64,000 nucleotides of DNA from Platycnemis pennipes (GCA_933228895.1 OW121849.1:124810849-124874848); one strand, 5' to 3'; positions 12,872-24,997 are shown, counted from the first letter of the stretch. The notes: generated from the letters alone by a model not told the origin. Translations and numbers: made by a program.

Positions 12872-12912
12872 ATTCCACTCTCTTATCCGCACAAATAAGA
12901 GAGCAGTGGAAT
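12872..12912. repeat. Short imperfect hairpin
   Basis: ATTCCACTCTCTTAT (12872-12886) pairs with ATAAGAGAGCAGTGGAAT (12895-12912) apart from a three-base bulge. The loop is 8 bases. Function unknown. Confidence 0.5.
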
Positions 12913-14720
12913 TTGGTGGGAAAAACAATAAAAATGAATTACGGAAGCCTCAAAACAGGCTCTCAGTAAAAGAAAAGCTTCAAGTCTCTTTCTAAGAGGT
13001 TCCATGACTCTCAATGACGTGAAGGGCTATGAAAGTAGTAGGCAGGAGAAGAAATATCAAGAACGTGCAGAAGGTGAAGAAGAGCAGTACAGTTACAAAT
13101 GTATTACCCACAAAACGTTACTTAAGGAGGTTGGCTCGCGACTGCTTGAGTCAAGTTGTCTGAGGAATCTTATTAATTTAAGTACGAGTATATGCCTCCT
13201 AAGTGATCCTTACTTCACAAAGAAAATTACCTAATCTATTAAAGGTCATAAGTAACACAAGAAATACGATGTAAAGTCGAAGGATTTCTTTTTTATGATA
13301 ATTTTAATCAGCTCGACGATGGAGTCATTCAGCACTTACTTTAAAGAAATAAATTCATGTACTCAATAAATTTACTAATGTATAAAACCAGAATATTACT
13401 ATCAAACGTTATGTTACAATATTTTTCTTAAATATGCTTTAATATCTCATTAGTAATGATATTATTCATACGCCATACATTTTGGCTGGAGCTACCGCAG
13501 CGCCACTTGAAGACAACTACACATTTCGTCTGCTATAAGCGCAGAAATTGGTGGATTTAGCGAAAAATACGGTGAGTTGATGCCTTTTTTTTCGTGTAAT
13601 TTTATTCCTTGTAAAATTGCGCATGAAATATCAGTTTTTTTGCAAAAATGACATGCCACTATGGTATTTTTAAACGCTATATTCCCATGTGATGGCCATT
13701 CTCGCCGTTAATCGTATGTAATTTCAAATGTAATTTGTGGAACAAGGAGTATGGGTTGGTGTTATTATCTTTACTTTATTAGATAGAGGAACTTTAGTTC
13801 TGTAAGTGCTGAAAATATAAAAAAAATGACATGACTTTCACTTTTCGGATCAACCTCCTTAAATAGGAACCCGATGAAAAATGAGTAAAAACTCAGTCCT
13901 GATAACATCTGAATCTTAAAAAAAATTTAAAAAAAAACAATCATCGTTATGAAAAAGTGACATAGAATAACAAACAAATTAATGAAAGAGGACAGCTAGT
14001 AAAAAGGCTGAATTTTGTAATACAGGAAGTAGGAATCTCATTGATTTAAGATGAAACAGAAATAACAATGCAAAATTCCCACCCAGGAATAACAGCAACG
14101 TGACCTAAAGTTACCGAATACATCACAGGAGAGTTTTACTTAACAATTATTTAGGTTGCTGGAATGGAAGAGACAGAAGGACCCTAGTTAACTTTGAGAA
14201 AATATTCTATTTATTTCCTGAAACTTAATAACAAGTAAAATAAAATTCTTGCATTCAGTATCAGAGATGGATGTAAGACCGTGGTCAAACTCAGAAAATA
14301 ACCATAAAAGTTGCATATTTATGCTGCATTAATGAACGGGATGAACAATATTTTTTAAATGATGTGCTTGGATGCAAAGAAAGCACCATATGAGAAGTTT
14401 CCTATGTGCCACAATGGACACAAAATCATGGATTTCTGAAAACATGAAAAATCGAAATTGATTTAACTAAAATATGAAGATCTAAGACTTCAACCACCTA
14501 CAATCCACTTTCATTAAAATATCTTCATATTTTTTGGGCCAATTGAAGTTTCAATTACGTTTTTACGAGCTGCTGAGGTGTATCGTGTATCGGCATTCAG
14601 TCCCGATAATGAGTGCTCGTACCGACAATGGTAATTTTTTTCTGCAGATTGGTAGTCACATTTTATGGCGACCGCTTGAAGCTCAGTATTCTCCCCGACG
14701 GTAGTGATGTTTACGGCAGT
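12913..14720. other. No recognisable gene or repeat
   Basis: AT-rich. A patch near 13485-13575 is richer in GC (GGAGCTACCGCAGCGCCACT) and is followed by a GGTGAGTTG donor-like word, but there is no open frame of useful length to support an exon. Confidence 0.4.
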
Positions 14721-14800
14721 CGTTTTCTTAAGTGTAGACAATATTGGCCTAGACATAGACATTTTCTTAAGAGTAGGACAATATTTGTCCGACAAAGACA
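14721..14800. repeat. Tandem repeat, 40-bp unit, two copies
   Basis: Units at 14721-14760 and 14761-14800 share TTTTCTTAAG(T/A)GTAG, GACAATATT, GCCTAGAC/GTCCGACA and AGAC, with about three quarters of positions matching. The repeat overlaps the start of a 95-codon minus-strand frame (14514-14801), which I do not regard as a gene. Confidence 0.6.
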
Positions 14801-15029
14801 CTGACCCTCCATTTTTCCAGTTCCGCTTGTCATCATGGTTTGGGAGGGCAACGGATGACTAAGGTCGATTTTACCATTTAGGATAGATATGTCTCTAGGA
14901 ATAGGTAGGAACTTTTGGAGTGAAGGAAAGGTATTGTGGACACAAGCGTAGGAATTAGATATCTATTTACGAAAGCGCTAATACTCGTCAGACACTTAGT
15001 ATTTTTGTCAAGTTACCGGTAAGGGTGAG

Positions 15030-15260
15030 CAACGCTCATCGGTGGTGCCTACCGGCGCGGCCCACTATTTTACGTCCCATCCCATGGATCTAAAGAGAGA
15101 GAACGTTCTAACGTCAGAGAACGTTCTAAAGAGCTTCCAACATTGCACTCTAACAGGGATCATTATGCTAATGAAATATCTGTCTCTGTCAGGATTCAAA
15201 CTCTGGTTAACCAAATGGGAGGCCAATAATATAGCCACCACACCTACCCGTTCCCCTCCA
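15030..15260 (-). mobile_element. tRNA-derived SINE, minus strand
   Basis: On the minus strand the head reads GGTGTGGTGGCTATATTATT and then a worn B box, AGTTTGAATCCTG (about 15191-15203). The body ends with GGGATGGGACGTAAAATAG and GGTAGGCACCACCGATG, matching the ATGGGACGTTAAG..GGTGCC signature of the other copies. Inside it, near 15097-15133, the phrase AGAGAACGTTCTAA occurs twice as a small direct repeat. The identity to the family is moderate; the head plus body order is what supports the call. Confidence 0.6.
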
Positions 15261-16111
15261 TCCTCTTTCGTCAACTTAAATAATTCTTAACAAAATATTA
15301 AAGCCAACATCCTGAGTAGATCAACTAATAGAAGTTGTTATTCGTCCGCTTCTGAGGACTATAGCAAATTCTCAAAATGACATTATGATTTTAAGATACT
15401 TTCTCGCAGATTGTTTACAAATTTCAAACTTATGTTTTAGCAAGGAATATGTATACACTGGGCGAGTTTATTAGCAGCTAGTGAATTTGCCGGCTTATAT
15501 CTTGTAAACTCGCTCCACCCTAAAAGAATGGCGTAGCTTCTTAAGGAATCATACAATTTATTATTATACATCAAAACAAATATTAAATGCTTTCAAGTTA
15601 TTTGTATGTTACTTGCTACCCAACTACGTCTATTTCCTTCCGTTGGAGCTCTCAAGCTATTTTTTAGGTGAACATCGGGACTCACAGATAATATTTGAGC
15701 CTAACGGCATACCATAGATAGAGCCGAGAATGAATTATCAATGTAAAAAGGGGTTAGTTCATGAGATAAAAATGTGGTAGAGGAAACAACATACGCAGCC
15801 ACTTAGGAAAATAGCCACAAATATGGGATTCCCTTGTGTTATGCTACGCGCCAGCCCGGCCGCCGCCCGCGTCAGCGCGCTGCATCGGTTTACTTAAATC
15901 AGTCTTTTCGTTTAACTTGCAACAACATGTAAGATTTTTTTACTCGTATGTTGCATATACTATGCTTTTGTAATTAATGCAAAATACTATGGTTGGCAAA
16001 GAGGTGCTAAAAACAATATTGCACTTTGTATTTGAAAATTAAGGTAAAAAAAGGTAAAAGTTTGAAAAAATACTAAAAATAGAAAATAAAAGATAATTCG
16101 AATAAAACTAT
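15261..16111. other. No recognisable gene; one very GC-rich spot
   Basis: AT-rich except for 15845-15890, where CGCGCCAGCCCGGCCGCCGC and the following bases give about ten CpGs in 45 bases. No open frame or repeat explains that spot. Confidence 0.4.
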
Positions 16112-16569
16112 GTTAGAATGCTACGAATAGGTTTAGATTTATATGTAACAATGTTTTTTGACTAAATATATATTCTAAAATGTGTCCTCCATCAAGGTGA
16201 ACTTCTCCAAAATCGACAGATTCCACGCGACTAGCATTTTCACACTGAATGCTCCATGTTTGACAGGTCGCATAGACTACTCTGATTAACGTAAATACCA
16301 ATGTAGTAGCGTATATTGTAGACCATATCCTGTAGAATCCGAATACACCAATCACACTTTCCTTGCCGAAAGTCGAAAAAGTGACTTTTGGTGAGTCTCT
16401 CGATTTGGGACCATTGTGCGTCGTGTTTGGTCCATTGGGTGAATCTTCGTTTAGCCGAATACACGCTAGTGAGCGTGTAGCCATCCTCTCGGATGATGTA
16501 ATTCGGGGTTTTTTCCATTTCTATAGCTTCTCTAATGATTCCCAAAAAACAACGGGTCTCTTTTGTCAA
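16112..16569 (-). pseudogene. Penelope-like element C-terminal remnant
   Basis: Minus-strand translation near 16480-16545 gives REAIEMEKTPNYIIREDGYT. This matches the pattern REAIEIxKHxxNFNREDGxxL that follows the GIY-YIG endonuclease in many arthropod Penelope-like and related retroelements. Downstream on the same strand, near 16190-16205, GTTCACCTTGATGGAGGACA resembles the CTGATGATG-type 3' tail of such elements. Two overlapping minus-strand frames (109 and 123 codons) cover it, so the copy is frame-shifted. The catalytic part of the GIY-YIG domain is not visible. Family assignment is from remembered pattern. Confidence 0.5.
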
Positions 16570-19500
16570 TACTTAGGTACACAAAAAGTTACAAATTTTA
16601 TAGCACATTGAGTTCATAAGTATTACTGACTTAATAAAAATATTGGCGCTTCAGAACAGAATCTCGGGTTTTAATAATGCTTTAGCTTTTTATGTAGTCC
16701 TAAGCCATTTTTAAATTCAAAAATTTAATTATTGCACGAAAAAATAATAAATCATGTACATAAATAAATCTCCTCCACATATTTCATAAGAGCTTATTCT
16801 CTGATAAAAATGTTATGAATAGTGTTGGTTTTAAATGAGGCAAGGGCCTTAATAAAAGTTTTCTGCCCTGAAATGTGAAACCTCATCCACTTTTCACCGC
16901 TTACTTTTCACAGTATGAAAAGAGTTGGCACTGATGGATGCGCCAGTTCTTCTACAGAAGGATTGCGCATTTTCATTATGAAAACAGACATGCGATAGAC
17001 ATATGAATTTCCAACTTTCAAGATTTTCCACCGCATGCATCAACTCACTCGGACGGAGTTTACTATCTCGAAAATACTCTAGCTCCCGTCTGTTTTTACA
17101 ACCATGGAATGAAATATCTTCAAGCCAAATACAGATCGCCTGGAGTAATTTAGCAGGCATATCAGAATCATTCGTGAAATGTACACTTCCAGGTTCAAAT
17201 CCCTTGGGGGAACAAGTAAAATCAGAAGAACATTGTGCTCCTGTACTTTTTTTTATCCCTCCTACGCAAAATATGGTTCCCGAGGCCTCCAGGTACAATG
17301 CCATATTATTTAGCTGCGTGTTATTTTTTTTCCATTCCTATTGTGATAATTTAGGATGCCAAACTTCCATGACCTTAGGCCTACCGAGATCTAGGGTCAT
17401 CAGAGAATCACATTTCCACTTTTTGAACAGGTAGTACTACCGGTGCTATTGCCTCATCTCCATGAATGTGGGCATAGTTCACTTAAATTTACGTCAATCT
17501 TGAGACTGAAAATAACAGATAAAAAATACCTTGAGTATCAGCTTGCCACAGAGAGAGTATTTTGACGGCAGGCAATGGAATCTAAATATATAAAACTTGT
17601 TACGCTTTTTCCACCACTTTACTGTTGAAGAATATTTTTCTAATGTGGGTAATATCATAATTGCTAGTATTTGTTTTGTTTTATAACTGACTCTTTAAAA
17701 TCGCCAATATACCTCAACTTCGTATATTTTATCCAGTACACTGCCCTTCCAGTATCAAAACCTCATCTGATAAATAGTAAATCGTGTGGGATGGAAGGTT
17801 TCAGGAGAATAAGTGATATTTCGGGAGATTCGAGTAAGACTGGCTATCGGATTGATAAGTGGTTGAACGCGAGCTTTGGCTAGCCATGGTAGCTCCGTTA
17901 TTTTAATAGATTATAGTCTAAAAACAACGATTGGTGGCTAAAATCACGTTTTACGCCTTAATCCAAAAGTGACTTTTTAGAGAGACCTTCTATACGATTC
18001 CAGAGCCCATGGTCCATATAAAATCATGTCTAATCAAAACTGTATATAATTATTTGGTATAAAAGATTCAAACGCCAACAATAAGAACTACAGTAATTAG
18101 GTGAAACGAATTAATGGGGAAATGTAACGTGTATGCTGGGGATGCAATATTTAGTAGACATCGTATCTATATTTACTATCATGGCAAATTTCATACCTGA
18201 TTGTTCAAAAACTCTTCAGTTTAATTCATTCCTATCCGTTTACTTCTCATGGACAAGGTTGATCCTAACTGAAAAAGAAGAAAAATCGAATATTTACTTC
18301 CCTTAAGAAATAAATGTGTAAATAGCAAAAGCTAGAACAATTTTATGTGCTATACGTACCATATTATGAGGTGCTCACTCCGTTAAGTTTATTCTTGGGG
18401 ATTCTTAAGATTCGAAGTGAAATTAAAATCTAAGTACTGATTAAAATATGTAAATATATTTTAATTACAATAATATACATTAGTCAAAACTTTAACCTAC
18501 ATAGTTATAGTTAGTATTCATTCTTTTTCGAGAGTTTTGAATATGCCCTTAGTTTGCGTTCATCCATCACTAGTTTAAAATTTTGTCACTATATCTAGCT
18601 AATTAATTCGTTGTTCAAATTTCCCCATACAAAATGTTTAAGGAAATTCACCATATCATAATTCATTCATAGTGTGACCCATGTATTAACGTGACACAGC
18701 AAATTGCATCTATGAATAAACAACAAATTCGCTAAGTCGTGGGTTGACGGTTTCGCTCAGTGATGCAAGTCACCACGGTCGTCGGTTGCAAATAAAACAT
18801 GTCCCATTGGTCGCATACCAACTAGGTAACCGAAAAGAGCCAAGTGGTGAGGAAAGATACAAATATTTTTCATTTTTTTTCCTTTAGAGAGGCTCACGGG
18901 AACTGGTTTGCATGTCACGCGACAGACTTTGCACGGAATTTCTAATTATGTCGCAGTATCATCCACTCCCAGTTCCGTAAAAACAAATCTCACGAGGGAA
19001 TCCTAATCCTAGGCTGCTGAAGGTGAATAAATCCTAGGTCGCAAACTTCAAGGTGAAATTTCCTAGTAGGAGCGTTGGTGTTCAATATTTTAGAATGCCC
19101 ACAAATTTATCGACCTGTGTGCCATATTCGTTTAGTTTTGCCTCGGCATTTTTTTCGCCAAAGTGGATGAGTCCGAATTTCCACATACACATAAATATCT
19201 TTTTGGTACGTAATATTTTTATTTTTTCGATTACAGCTTAGTGACCACAAAAAAGGACTATACTACTTTATAAAAAATAATATGAAAATGTAACGTGAAA
19301 CGTAAAAAAATAGGACGATTTTGTGCATTCTACGCCTCTTTCCCTCTTCTGCTTAATTACCTAGCAAGGCAAATCTACTGGGTGCTTATAGTCAGCGCAT
19401 TTCAAAATAATCACTAGCCTCCCGAACATGGTGTTTAGAGTAATTGTTCAATTTGATTTGAAACTACTATTATTTATTTCTAGGTGAAAATAATCATTTC

Positions 19501-20719
19501 CCTCTGCTTCGTATGTATCGCCCTTCCTCCACCAAATATGACAAGTCCTCAAATGTAAATGACAAGTAAAGTGTTTGGCCCAGTTCAGAAACAAATAAAG
19601 AATGGCCCGGGTTATGGCTTCCCTGGTAAGCGTCCTGCGCCCCTCTCCTTTTAACATGGTGCTTTTTTCCTGTAGAGGCATTTTTCCTGCCACCGCAGCA
19701 GTTATCAAATGGTTGTAGCTCCTATTTCCGCCATGTCATGTTCGCTCTACTTTGGTTGTGGTGGTAGTGGAGACCTCCTGCGGCAATCACGCGAGTTAGG
19801 TCTTTGGAGAAAAAACGAAACGTAGTGAAGTGAAAGAAGGTGACGCGCACCTCCTGTGCACGCAAAGCAAGATACCGCGAGGTAACGTAGGATATCTATG
19901 AGGCTTTAAAATGTTTAAAAATAAGCATTTCTAAGTTATTTTTCACCAACCTAGAATCAAGTTATAATATTCATGTAAAATCAACATTTTTCTGAAGCTC
20001 TTCAATTTTACTATAATCAATAAAAATAAAGCAAACCTAGCAAATTTTAATCTACTGGGAGGTATTTTATAATTAAACACCAGTAGTGGCGTCTGTCTCC
20101 ATTTACAATCTGTGAGGATTATAATGGGAAACTAATTGGGATTCATCTTAGGTGTACAACATGCCTTTTGGTGTAAAAGTTTGATTATAAGATCGTATAT
20201 TCCAATATCAGGTACACAAACGCTCGGAAAATTGCGAGTAAGCTCAATATACTTTTCAGGAACTCATAAATAGTCGTTTCACCTTTATCTACTAGCAGTC
20301 AGTGGATGGACTTCATTAATAATCTTTCAATCTACTGATGAGGCAATTCACTGATGATGTGTTACCAAGCAATATATCATGCAAACGCTGGTAAAAGACA
20401 TTACAGAAAATGTTGCATTGCTGTTACAATCGTCACAGTACTCTCTGGGCTACCTTTGGGTGAAGGCACCTCAAAATCTCTATTCCTAAAAATATTTTAT
20501 TTTTCTTGACGTTCCCTTAGGCCGTGGCCAGGGTAGATTAATCCGTGGGCCGTGGTAACTTCATTTTCGCGTCGGGGAGGTTTTAATCCGAAGTGGGAAA
20601 TGACTGCAAAAATTTTATTTTGAATTTCCAAAACGAAAAACCTTAACTAAGGGAATACCCTTCAGGCTAATTCCCTTCCCCTATAAAACTACAAAAACTT
20701 GTTTCCATATCCCTAGGGC
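16570..20719. other. No recognisable gene or mobile element
   Basis: AT-rich DNA. Overlapping frames of 143 codons (plus, 17003-17434) and 136 codons (minus, 16894-17304) are the longest here. They are antisense to each other and neither carries a motif I can name. A GGTTCAAATCC word near 17192 resembles a tRNA B box but lacks convincing partner sequence. The rest shows nothing of note. Confidence 0.4.
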
Positions 20720-21190
20720 AGGATGCGGAGCTCTGCCGCCGTGATCCCCAAGTCGAGGCCACAGAGCAGCGGTGTGATTAACCCCTGGCCTATCGCGGGG
20801 ATCTGGCGCCCGAGTTGCGCAACCTGATCGTGGGCGCATCTCAAATGCCGCGGCGGCTTAAAAACCCAGCTCTCCTAAGCAGCGAGCCGCATGTGGATTA
20901 TATCCCCCACGTACGAAGCTCCTCCCATCCCCCTGTCCTTGATTCGAGAGAGACTGACGAGAGAGACACCTGCGCGTCGCCCGACAACTCGTTAATAAAA
21001 CATCTGCCGGCGAGTTAGCGCAGCGATTCGGCCGGAGGTCCACCCGCACAGGAGAGGTGGAGAGTTGGCGGCGCGATGCCCGTGAAATTTTCAGCACTCC
21101 GGAAGGAGATTGGGAGAGAAAAATGTTAGGGAGGTGGCGAGTGAAGGCGAGACGTTCAGTCCCGATAAAGGTTGCTTCCTCAAAAAAGGC
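20720..21190. promoter_or_regulatory. CpG-rich block, candidate promoter / first exon
   Basis: By my count about 42 CpG dinucleotides fall in 480 bases, far above the surrounding DNA. The block contains GAGAGA words (near 20945-20965) and the arthropod-type initiator word TCAGTC (about 21156-21161). No convincing TATA box is placed ahead of it. A 149-codon minus-strand frame and a 78-codon plus-strand frame run through it without recognisable domains. This looks like an unmethylated regulatory or 5' exon block of a host gene, but no downstream exon can be identified, so the call rests on composition. Confidence 0.35.
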
Positions 21191-22745
21191 AGCGATAGAA
21201 TTTCCACTTGCCCACGATAACGTCAGCAGCCAATTTTTTTGTGATTCATACGGCCATGAGAAATCCATATTTGAATATTGCACTGCGATATAAAATTCAT
21301 AGAGCAAAAGCGTCGATGCATCGACTTAACAATACTTATTGGCAAAAACGCCTGATATTGCGTGGTTTCGAATATCGAATCACATCGCATATCTTAATAA
21401 CGCTTAATATCGCAAACGCACATATCTCGCTGGCTACCGTTTGTATTTAGCGTAGAGATGTTAGGTTCATATCACATTTTGGCGGTGATACATATTTATG
21501 TCACACTTCCCTAGTGAGGCATAAATGTATCTGTGGCACATGGATCCAGTTCTCGGCAAATGACCATACCGGCTGAATAAAATTCAAAAAAATCTTAGCT
21601 GGGTTTAAATCTTGTATTTTTGCAAGCCAAGGTAATAATGTGATTCTTTATATTAGTAGTCGTTTCTGGATAGATTGTTAGAGGTTATGGGAGCAACGAC
21701 AAAAATTAAAAGTCATGAGTATCAAAATTTACGACCCATTGCAAGTAAAAAATTTTTAATTCAATCTTACTCCTTACGAATATTCAACTGAAACTTCAGT
21801 AATGATGTGGTAATGACTGTTTCACTACTCTGAGAATGCATAGTAGATGGGACATTAAATTTCTGCAAAGAACCAAGTACGGAAAAAATGAAAAAGTACA
21901 TGGATAACGGTATTTCATTTTTTAAGACTAACCCGATTGATATGAGGAAGTGATCTGATGTTATCTCTAGTCCTCATTATTAAAATTCTAACTCACCAAT
22001 TTCAAGTTTCAACTTCAATTGAATTTCGGACTTCGACCACACTGCATGACAGAAAAGAACTTTGACGAGGGTATTTTCATCCTTGGACACGTCATTATTT
22101 CACTTTGATGGAAGGCGGCAACTTACCACCGTCTTTGAAAAAAAAACGTGGAACGTGAACCGAATAAAACATTTATTTCCCATCCCTTAGGGATTAATGC
22201 ACTAAAGAAGAGCTGTGAAGTCAGGCGAGGAGAAAAATGTCATGAGAGGACAAGTCCTGGACTAGAAGGTCGTAAGAAACGATTACACGACCTGGATTGC
22301 CACACGTACGATTCAGAACAAAGTCTTTCAAAAGATATTTGTCGATGAAGGCAGATAAAATTTTAATACCACGGAACTCAAAGATATGAATACCCTTACA
22401 GTGAGCTCAAGCCCGGTAGATAAATTAGTAAAATTATCTAAATCTTAAAATTGTCACAAAATAATGCTTCCAAAGAGTGATTCTAGAGATGGATTGTAAA
22501 CTTTCTGGTCATAGATTAATAGAAACCAATCAAGTCAAAAAATGGGTGAGCTGCATAAGTTTTTAACTCCTCAAATATTTCGTTTTAAGCGGCATTATTG
22601 TTTTGCCACATCCGCTAGCGCTACCGCTAGCAACTGCTATTTTTCCAGGCACCCGCTAACTTCAGCCGTCCAGAAATATGAAAAATTACGACACAAGTTT
22701 CTTTACGCTGCATATGGAATTCGAATCTTAATTAAAATGTGATAA
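21191..22745. other. No gene; one strong small hairpin
   Basis: AT-rich DNA. A hairpin at 21487-21531 is annotated separately. The open frames are short and unsupported. Confidence 0.4.
21487..21531. repeat. Short hairpin, about 20-bp arms, 5-base loop
   Basis: GATACATATTTATGTCACAC plus T (21487-21507) pairs with the segment 21513-21531 (AGTGAGGCATAAATGTATC) with a two-base bulge and two mismatches around the loop TCCCT. It could be a decayed MITE core or a folded RNA; nothing else around it helps to decide. Confidence 0.5.
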
Positions 22746-23747
22746 AACATCAGAACTTTCTCAGAACAGTCTCTTTCTTTCACTTCAACCACCTCTACCA
22801 CTAACATTTCTTTCCTCGATGTCAACATTTCCCTCTCAGACAATAAACTCAAAACCGCAGTCCACATAAAGCCAACTAATAAACTTCAATATCTACATTA
22901 TAGCAGCTGCCATCCCTCCCACACTAAACGCTCTATTCCCTTCACTCTCTCCATCCGCGGCCACCGCATTTGTAATAACCCGGACTCCCTACATGAATTC
23001 CTTTCAACCCTTCATAAGTCTCTTCTCTGCCGTGGCTACCCAGAATCCCTTCTAAACAAAAAAATCCTTAAAACTCCGTATCAACCTAAACCTCCTCTTC
23101 CGAATCGCCACAACGTCCCCTCCATCTGCACTACCTACTTCCCTGGCTCACATTCCCTCAAACTTATACTTAAGGAACTCTTCCCCATCCTTTCCAACAG
23201 CAGCTCCACCTCCAAAATATTCCCTGTCTGCCCTTCTGTTACCTACAGACGCCCAGCCAACCTTAGTAGTATTTTCAAAAGTACTAATCCTCTCCTCAAA
23301 GACTCCCACAATATTAAAGCCACCCCGACTCCATGCAATCGCGCGAGATGCAAGACATGCCCTATTTTCACCGCACCACCCACATCTCTCTCTCATCTTC
23401 TTAACTCTCTCCCTCACTTTCCATCTTCCTCCTGTATTTCCAGTAATGTTATTTACCACCTTCAATGTAGTCTCTGCCCCGCTTTCTATATTGGCCAATG
23501 CACCACACCCCTTAATATTCGCATGAATAATCACCGCGCTTCTTGCAATCCCTCCTCTCCGCACTTCTCTCTCCCTGTCCCCAAACATGTCTCTGAACAT
23601 GATTCTCTGTTCAACTCGTGCTTCAAAGTTTCAATTCTTTCCTCTCTCCCTCCTACAGATCCACCCGTTAAATTGCACACTATTGAGCTAACATGCATCT
23701 ATCTTTTAGATGCATGTAAATATCCTGGAATCAATGCGATGCATTAA
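22746..23747 (+). CDS. Penelope-like element, 3' half of RT-GIY-YIG polyprotein (5'-truncated)
   Basis: A single frame is open for 333 codons from after the stop at 22743-22745 to the stop at 23745-23747, with no stop and no frame shift. There is no start ATG, as expected of a 5'-truncated copy; the first internal Met is at residue 260. Residues 22-76 match the end of a PLE reverse transcriptase: SFLDVNISLSDNKLKTAVHI, KPTNKLQYLHYSSCHPSH, then IPFTLSIRGHRIC. Residues 165-175 (TYRRPANL) and 197-206 (CNRARCKTCP) are the usual linker with paired cysteines. Residues 234-264 form the GIY-YIG nuclease core, NVIYHLQCSLCPAFYIG followed by the helix IRMNNHR. An acidic residue near the end (HTIELTCIYLLDA) fits the late glutamate of the fold. 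The catalytic RT palm is missing, so it cannot retrotranspose itself. The lack of stops suggests a relatively young insertion. Confidence 0.85.
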   Translation, partial: NIRTFSEQSLSFTSTTSTTNISFLDVNISLSDNKLKTAVHIKPTNKLQYLHYSSCHPSHTKRSIPFTLSIRGHRICNNPDSLHEFLSTLHKSLLCRGYPESLLNKKILKTPYQPKPPLPNRHNVPSICTTYFPGSHSLKLILKELFPILSNSSSTSKIFPVCPSVTYRRPANLSSIFKSTNPLLKDSHNIKATPTPCNRARCKTCPIFTAPPTSLSHLLNSLPHFPSSSCISSNVIYHLQCSLCPAFYIGQCTTPLNIRMNNHRASCNPSSPHFSLPVPKHVSEHDSLFNSCFKVSILSSLPPTDPPVKLHTIELTCIYLLDACKYPGINAMH

Positions 23748-23990
23748 CCCTCCCCCACCCTCTCCCCCATCCTCTCCCCTACCCTCACGAGCACCCTCTC
23801 CCCCAAGCCATCCTTTTCCCTCTCTCCTTCCAACCGTCCGTCTCCTCACTTGTATTCCTCTTCTTGTTGAGAAAGGTGTCTGTGACCACCGAAATATTCA
23901 ACTATACGTGTGAGTGTTCTTTTTCTGTGTCTCTATGTTTTATTTTCACACCTGTGATATTGTTTATATATATATATATAGGATGATAAA
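23748..23990 (+). mobile_element. 3' untranslated region and tail of the Penelope-like element
   Basis: Directly after the stop the sequence is C/T-rich (CCTCCCCCACCCTCTCCCCC and more). It is followed near 23868-23905 by CTTCTTGTTGAGAAAGGTGT and CTGTGACCACCGAAATATTC, then ends near a (TA)n run at 23966-23981. The same order of CT-rich 3' UTR followed by a CTTGTACC..GATG..GAC..GAAA-type tail occurs in the PLE ends at 51655 and 56340. That shared order supports the boundary, although the exact end is not fixed. Confidence 0.6.
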
Positions 23991-24639
23991 AAGTAGATTA
24001 AATAACAAAATGAATGAACACTTGTATTATTTTCGACGATTTTGTGAAATCATTGACGCAATTGGCTCGCAAACTAAAAACGTATTGTCTCGAATTAACA
24101 ACCGTGAATTTAAAGTCTGTTTTTGTGGCTTCTATGTTTTGCATACTCCCTTCACTGAAGATAAACTTTTTTTAGGCTTTGGAAGAAACGGCTCGTGTCA
24201 AAATTCGTTATGCATGAAATTCAAGTTTTTCATCAGATTAATACGATATTTTATCTTCCATTACCTAACTATTTGCCATTTATAGAGAATAAATTATGCC
24301 AAAGAATCGAAAATTGAGATACAGAGAACAAGTGAGTAAAATGGAGAAAAATGCCTTTGGAACATCCAAGCCTGCATATCTTTCCGTTCTACTCCTGCTA
24401 TTGTCCAAGCCTAGTGGCCTAAAAATATCACTACTTTTATGGGAGAGTAATGTCCTAAATGTCCTAAGACCTTCCCAAACTTCTTGTATGTCAAATTTCT
24501 GGTTGTATTTTCATGAACATCGTCAAGCAATGTTTTCAGCTGGAAACCTGATTCTTGCGAATCACTAAACCGAAGTTCGTTTGTGAGTTTTATGCTCCGA
24601 ATAGTATAGAGGCCAGCCGACATTGAAACAGGCCAGAAA
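23991..24639. other. No recognisable feature
   Basis: AT-rich. A 123-codon open frame starts upstream in the PLE tail at 23914 and runs to 24285. A 90-codon frame follows at 24296-24568. Neither has a recognisable motif. The right part may include decayed upstream sequence of the LINE that becomes readable at 24640. Confidence 0.35.
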
Positions 24640-24997
24640 AAAGCTGGTTTCCTTATGGCAGTGAGGCATGGACAATGACAGTGGCAGAAACGAAAAGTTG
24701 AAATCGACGGAGTAAGTAACGAGGAAGCCCTATGAAGAATGAGAGATTAGAGAAGTCTTTTGAATACCCTTAGAAGAAGACGGGACAACCTAATCGGCCA
24801 GATCATGAGACATGATGGCCTGATGAAGACATTCGTAGAGGGACAAGTGAACGAAAAGAATGACAAAGGAAGGCCTCGTGAGATATATGGAACAAGTGAT
24901 GAAGGATGTGAAAGAGAAGAAATACGTAAATATGAAGAGATTAGCCGATAGAAGAACTCAGTGGAGAGCTGCGTCAAACCTATCTGACGATCGATGA
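24640..24997 (+). pseudogene. LINE C-terminal remnant (copy 2)
   Basis: Translation gives GSEAWTMTVAET near 24655-24700, then IDGVSNEEAL near 24706. A long readable stretch follows: LLNTLRRRRDNLIGQIMRHD, GLMKTFVEGQ and KGRPRE. After a one-base shift near 24880 it continues as YMEQVMKDVKEKKYVNMKRL and ends QWRAASNLSDDR with a stop at 24995-24997. This is the post-RT tail of a non-LTR retrotransposon, same family as 7699-8031, and is the best-preserved of these copies. Two stops in the first third and one frame shift make it non-functional. Confidence 0.8.

Noticed and set aside
17155..17210. tRNA-like A and B boxes (TTAGCAGGCAT and GGTTCAAATCC)
   Set aside because: Spacing is about right, but no acceptor or anticodon stem pairing was found and no SINE body follows.
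17003..17434. 143-codon plus-strand open frame, with a 136-codon frame antisense at 16894-17304
   Set aside because: Neither has a recognisable motif. They overlap on opposite strands, and their length is not exceptional for a 64-kb window read in six frames.
20858..21307. 149-codon minus-strand open frame
   Set aside because: Its length is explained by the CpG-rich composition (few stop codons), and the translation shows no domain or compositional sign of a protein.
23148..23600. 150-codon minus-strand open frame
   Set aside because: Antisense to the Penelope-like frame, which has clear RT and GIY-YIG motifs on the plus strand.
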